NCBI GenBank assembly: GCA_003486025.1
Contig: DNHA01000137.1
Coordinates: forward strand, 1 to 7,618
Length of the DNA stretch: 7,618 bases
Direction: 5' to 3'
DNA from: Micrococcaceae bacterium
GTDB lineage: Bacteria; Actinomycetota; Actinomycetes; Actinomycetales; Micrococcaceae
Under the pieces are notes generated by a model. That model was not told the DNA's origin. It did not search any database and worked only from the letters and a program-made list of their open reading frames with translations. Of the stretch, positions 6,701 through 7,618 are shown piece after piece. The translations under genes were made by a program, and so were the position numbers. Positions within the stretch are counted from its first letter, which is position 1. Each line of letters begins with the position of its first letter.

Positions 6701-6757
6701 GACATTTTTGACGGACGTTGACGAGAAATCGTTCCTGACGTCCGTCTGACTAATGTT
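6701..6757 (+). promoter_or_regulatory. Long GAAA-capped hairpin in the infA-rpmJ spacer
   Basis: From the base up: GACATT (6701-6706) pairs with AATGTT (6752-6757; outer pair G-T), then after an internal loop GACGGACGT (6710-6718) pairs perfectly with ACGTCCGTC (6738-6746), then ACGA (6721-6724) with TCGT (6729-6732) around a GAAA tetraloop (6725-6728). That makes 19 pairs in all. No T-run follows, so it is not an ordinary terminator. A regulatory or processing role in the 133-base spacer before rpmJ is inferred. The rest of the spacer holds three ACTGC copies (6769, 6779, 6795) and no clear promoter. Confidence 0.55.
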
Positions 6758-6819
6758 CTTGGGACAAACTGCTTGTTTACTGCTCCACACAATAACTGCA
6801 ACCGCCAAAGGACAAAGCC

Positions 6820-6933
6820 TTGAAGGTTAACCCTAGCGTGAAGCCGATCTGCGATAAGTGCAAGGTGATCCGTCGTAATGGCGTGGTCATGGTGATCTGC
6901 GAAAATCCACGCCACAAGCAGCGTCAGGGCTAA
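6820..6933 (+). CDS. rpmJ: 50S ribosomal protein L36 (zinc-ribbon form)
   Basis: L36 is the smallest 50S protein and stabilises 23S rRNA near the L6/L16 region (family knowledge). The product has 37 residues: it begins [20 protein letters not shown] and ends [11 protein letters not shown]. The zinc ligands C11, C14, C27 and H32 are all present, so this is the zinc-binding (C+) form. The start is TTG at 6820, chosen because it gives the standard MKV N-terminus; AAAGGA at 6807-6812 is spaced 7 bases from it. It lies between infA and rpsM, the usual actinobacterial order. Confidence 0.96.
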   Translation: MKVNPSVKPICDKCKVIRRNGVVMVICENPRHKQRQG

Positions 6934-6950
6934 TTCCGTTCTTCGGAATT
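6932..6950 (+). other. Small hairpin at the rpmJ stop codon
   Basis: AATTCCG (6932-6938) pairs perfectly with CGGAATT (6944-6950) around a TTCTT loop. It begins inside the TAA stop codon (6931-6933). Only one further T follows, then CCCACG, so termination is unlikely to be strong. It sits 21 bases before the structured rpsM leader. Confidence 0.45.
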
Positions 6951-6969
6951 TCCCACGCGTAGTCATATA

Positions 6970-7059
6970 GGCAGTACCGTATCGAGAAATCGGTGCATAC
7001 CCCCGGGTTCGGAGGCCGGGGCCAGGAGAAATCCTGGGTGGTACTGTTCCAGACCTCCG
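6970..7059 (+). promoter_or_regulatory. Candidate structured rpsM leader RNA: four-way junction plus pseudoknot
   Basis: Manual pairing finds P1 CAGTACC (6972-6978) with GGTACTG (7040-7046), extendable by two G-T pairs; P2 6979-6985 with 6990-6996 around GAAA (7 pairs, two G-T); P3 CCCCGG (7001-7006) with CCGGGG (7016-7021); and P4 CCAGGA (7022-7027) with TCCTGG (7032-7037) around GAAA. P2 follows P1 and P4 follows P3 without gaps, as in a stacked four-way junction. The P3 loop contains CGGAGG (7010-7015), complementary to CCTCCG (7054-7059), giving a pseudoknot that ends 7 bases before the rpsM ribosome binding site (7067-7071). This suggests translational control of rpsM and genes after it. 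The pairing is seen; function and ligand are inferred. Confidence 0.6.
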
Positions 7060-7078
7060 TTGGTTGAAAGGTAGCCAC

Positions 7079-7453
7079 TTGGCTCGTTTAGCAGGCGTGG
7101 ACATTCCACGCGAGAAGCGCGTAATTATCGCGCTGACTTACATCTACGGCGTGGGCAAGACCCGTGCAGAAGAGACCCTCGCAGCGACCGGCATCAGCCC
7201 GGACACTCGCGTGAAGGATCTCAGCGACGCTGAACTCGTTCAGTTGCGTGACTTCGTCGAAGGCACTTACAAGGTTGAAGGTGACCTGCGCCGTGAGGTT
7301 CAGGCCGACATCCGCCGTAAGGTCGAGATCGGATCCTACGAAGGTATTCGTCACCGTAAGGGCCTGCCGGTCCACGGTCAGCGCACCAAGACGAACGCAC
7401 GCACCCGCAAGGGACCGAAGCGTACCGTCGCAGGTAAGAAGAAGACTCGCTAA
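7079..7453 (+). CDS. rpsM: 30S ribosomal protein S13
   Basis: S13 lies in the head of the 30S subunit, contacts L5 across the interface and touches P-site tRNA with its C-terminal tail (family knowledge). With the TTG at 7079 the protein is 124 residues and begins [15 protein letters not shown], the standard S13 N-terminus; a TTG at 7064 would add five residues (MKGSH) and overlap the ribosome binding site, so it is rejected. AAAGG at 7067-7071 is spaced 7 bases from the chosen start. The helix region [12 protein letters not shown] (21-32) and the basic signature [20 protein letters not shown] (91-110) are intact, followed by a Lys/Arg tail. The 145-base upstream spacer is highly structured. 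Confidence 0.97.
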   Translation: MARLAGVDIPREKRVIIALTYIYGVGKTRAEETLAATGISPDTRVKDLSDAELVQLRDFVEGTYKVEGDLRREVQADIRRKVEIGSYEGIRHRKGLPVHGQRTKTNARTRKGPKRTVAGKKKTR

Positions 7454-7463
7454 ATCTTAGCGA
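7447..7463 (+). other. Hairpin over the rpsM stop codon
   Basis: TCGCTAA (7447-7453), which includes the TAA stop, can pair with TTAGCGA (7457-7463) around an ATC loop; the innermost pair may open. A T6 run (7478-7483) lies 14 bases downstream, too far for a standard terminator. It may affect the rpsM/rpsK balance or mark a processing site. Confidence 0.4.
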
Positions 7464-7496
7464 TCTAGTTCAAATACTTTTTTCGTAGGAGAAGAA

Positions 7497-7618
7497 ATGC
7501 CCCCTAAGACTCGTGGAGCGGTACGTAAGCCGCGTCGCAAGGACAAAAAGAATATCGCGATGGGACAGGCGCACATCAAGAGCACCTTCAACAACACCAT
7601 CGTATCGATCACCGATCC
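7497..7618 (+). CDS. rpsK: 30S ribosomal protein S11 (N-terminal part; 3' end outside window)
   Basis: S11 is part of the 30S platform, next to the E-site and Shine-Dalgarno helix region (family knowledge). Forty codons and two bases are present: the product starts [20 protein letters not shown] and continues with [16 protein letters not shown], the well conserved S11 core. The basic N-terminal tail is typical of actinobacterial S11. AGGAG at 7487-7491 is spaced 5 bases from the ATG at 7497. It follows rpsM by 43 bases; the frame is open to the window end, which is a cut, not a truncation of the gene. Confidence 0.96.
   Translation, partial: MPPKTRGAVRKPRRKDKKNIAMGQAHIKSTFNNTIVSITD

Noticed and set aside
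7064..7078. Upstream TTG that would extend S13 by MKGSH
   Set aside because: It would place the start inside the ribosome binding site; [15 protein letters not shown] from 7079 is the standard S13 N-terminus.
1..7618. Mobile elements, CRISPR arrays, tRNA genes or defence systems
   Set aside because: No terminal repeats, spaced repeats, tRNA-like folds or foreign genes are visible; the window is a conserved housekeeping cluster.

Overview
This window is a ribosomal-protein and protein-export gene cluster, all on the + strand: the end of the spc operon, a secY-adk unit, map, and the start of the infA-rpmJ-rpsM-rpsK (alpha-type) operon. Gene order (L5-S8-L6-L18-S5-L30-L15 / SecY-Adk / Map / IF1-L36-S13-S11), a short-LID adenylate kinase, a Gly/Arg-rich N-terminal extension on S5 and the lack of rpsN between rplE and rpsH point to an actinobacterium. 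Micrococcaceae of the Arthrobacter/Glutamicibacter kind is my best inference; the genus cannot be fixed by eye.

Layout. 1-3166: seven spc genes, tightly packed (one 4-bp overlap, gaps of 2-57 bp), ended by a strong terminator at about 3188-3240. 3241-3420: noncoding leader with a candidate promoter for secY. 3421-5294: secY and adk, overlapping by 4 bp, followed by a long hairpin at 5310-5363. 5427-6257: map, then a hairpin with T-run at 6262-6300. 6301-6464: noncoding, with a candidate promoter for infA. 6465-7618: infA, rpmJ (37 codons), rpsM and the first 40 codons of rpsK, separated by unusually long and structured spacers.

The genes serve protein synthesis and export. Six complete and one partial spc ribosomal proteins, plus L36, S13 and S11, build the ribosome; IF-1 starts translation; SecY forms the export channel; methionine aminopeptidase trims new chains; Adk balances adenine nucleotides.

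The proteins are ordinary. The interesting signal lies between them. The rpmJ-rpsM spacer can fold by hand into a four-way junction (6972-7046) in which one hairpin loop, carrying GGAGG, is complementary to CCTCC just upstream of the rpsM ribosome binding site. This is a pseudoknot architecture suited to translational control, comparable in position to the S4-regulated alpha-operon leader of E. coli. The infA-rpmJ spacer holds another long GAAA-capped hairpin, and the rplE-rpsH spacer a bulged hairpin touching the rpsH ribosome binding site. These structures were paired manually; no folding energies or homology searches were run.
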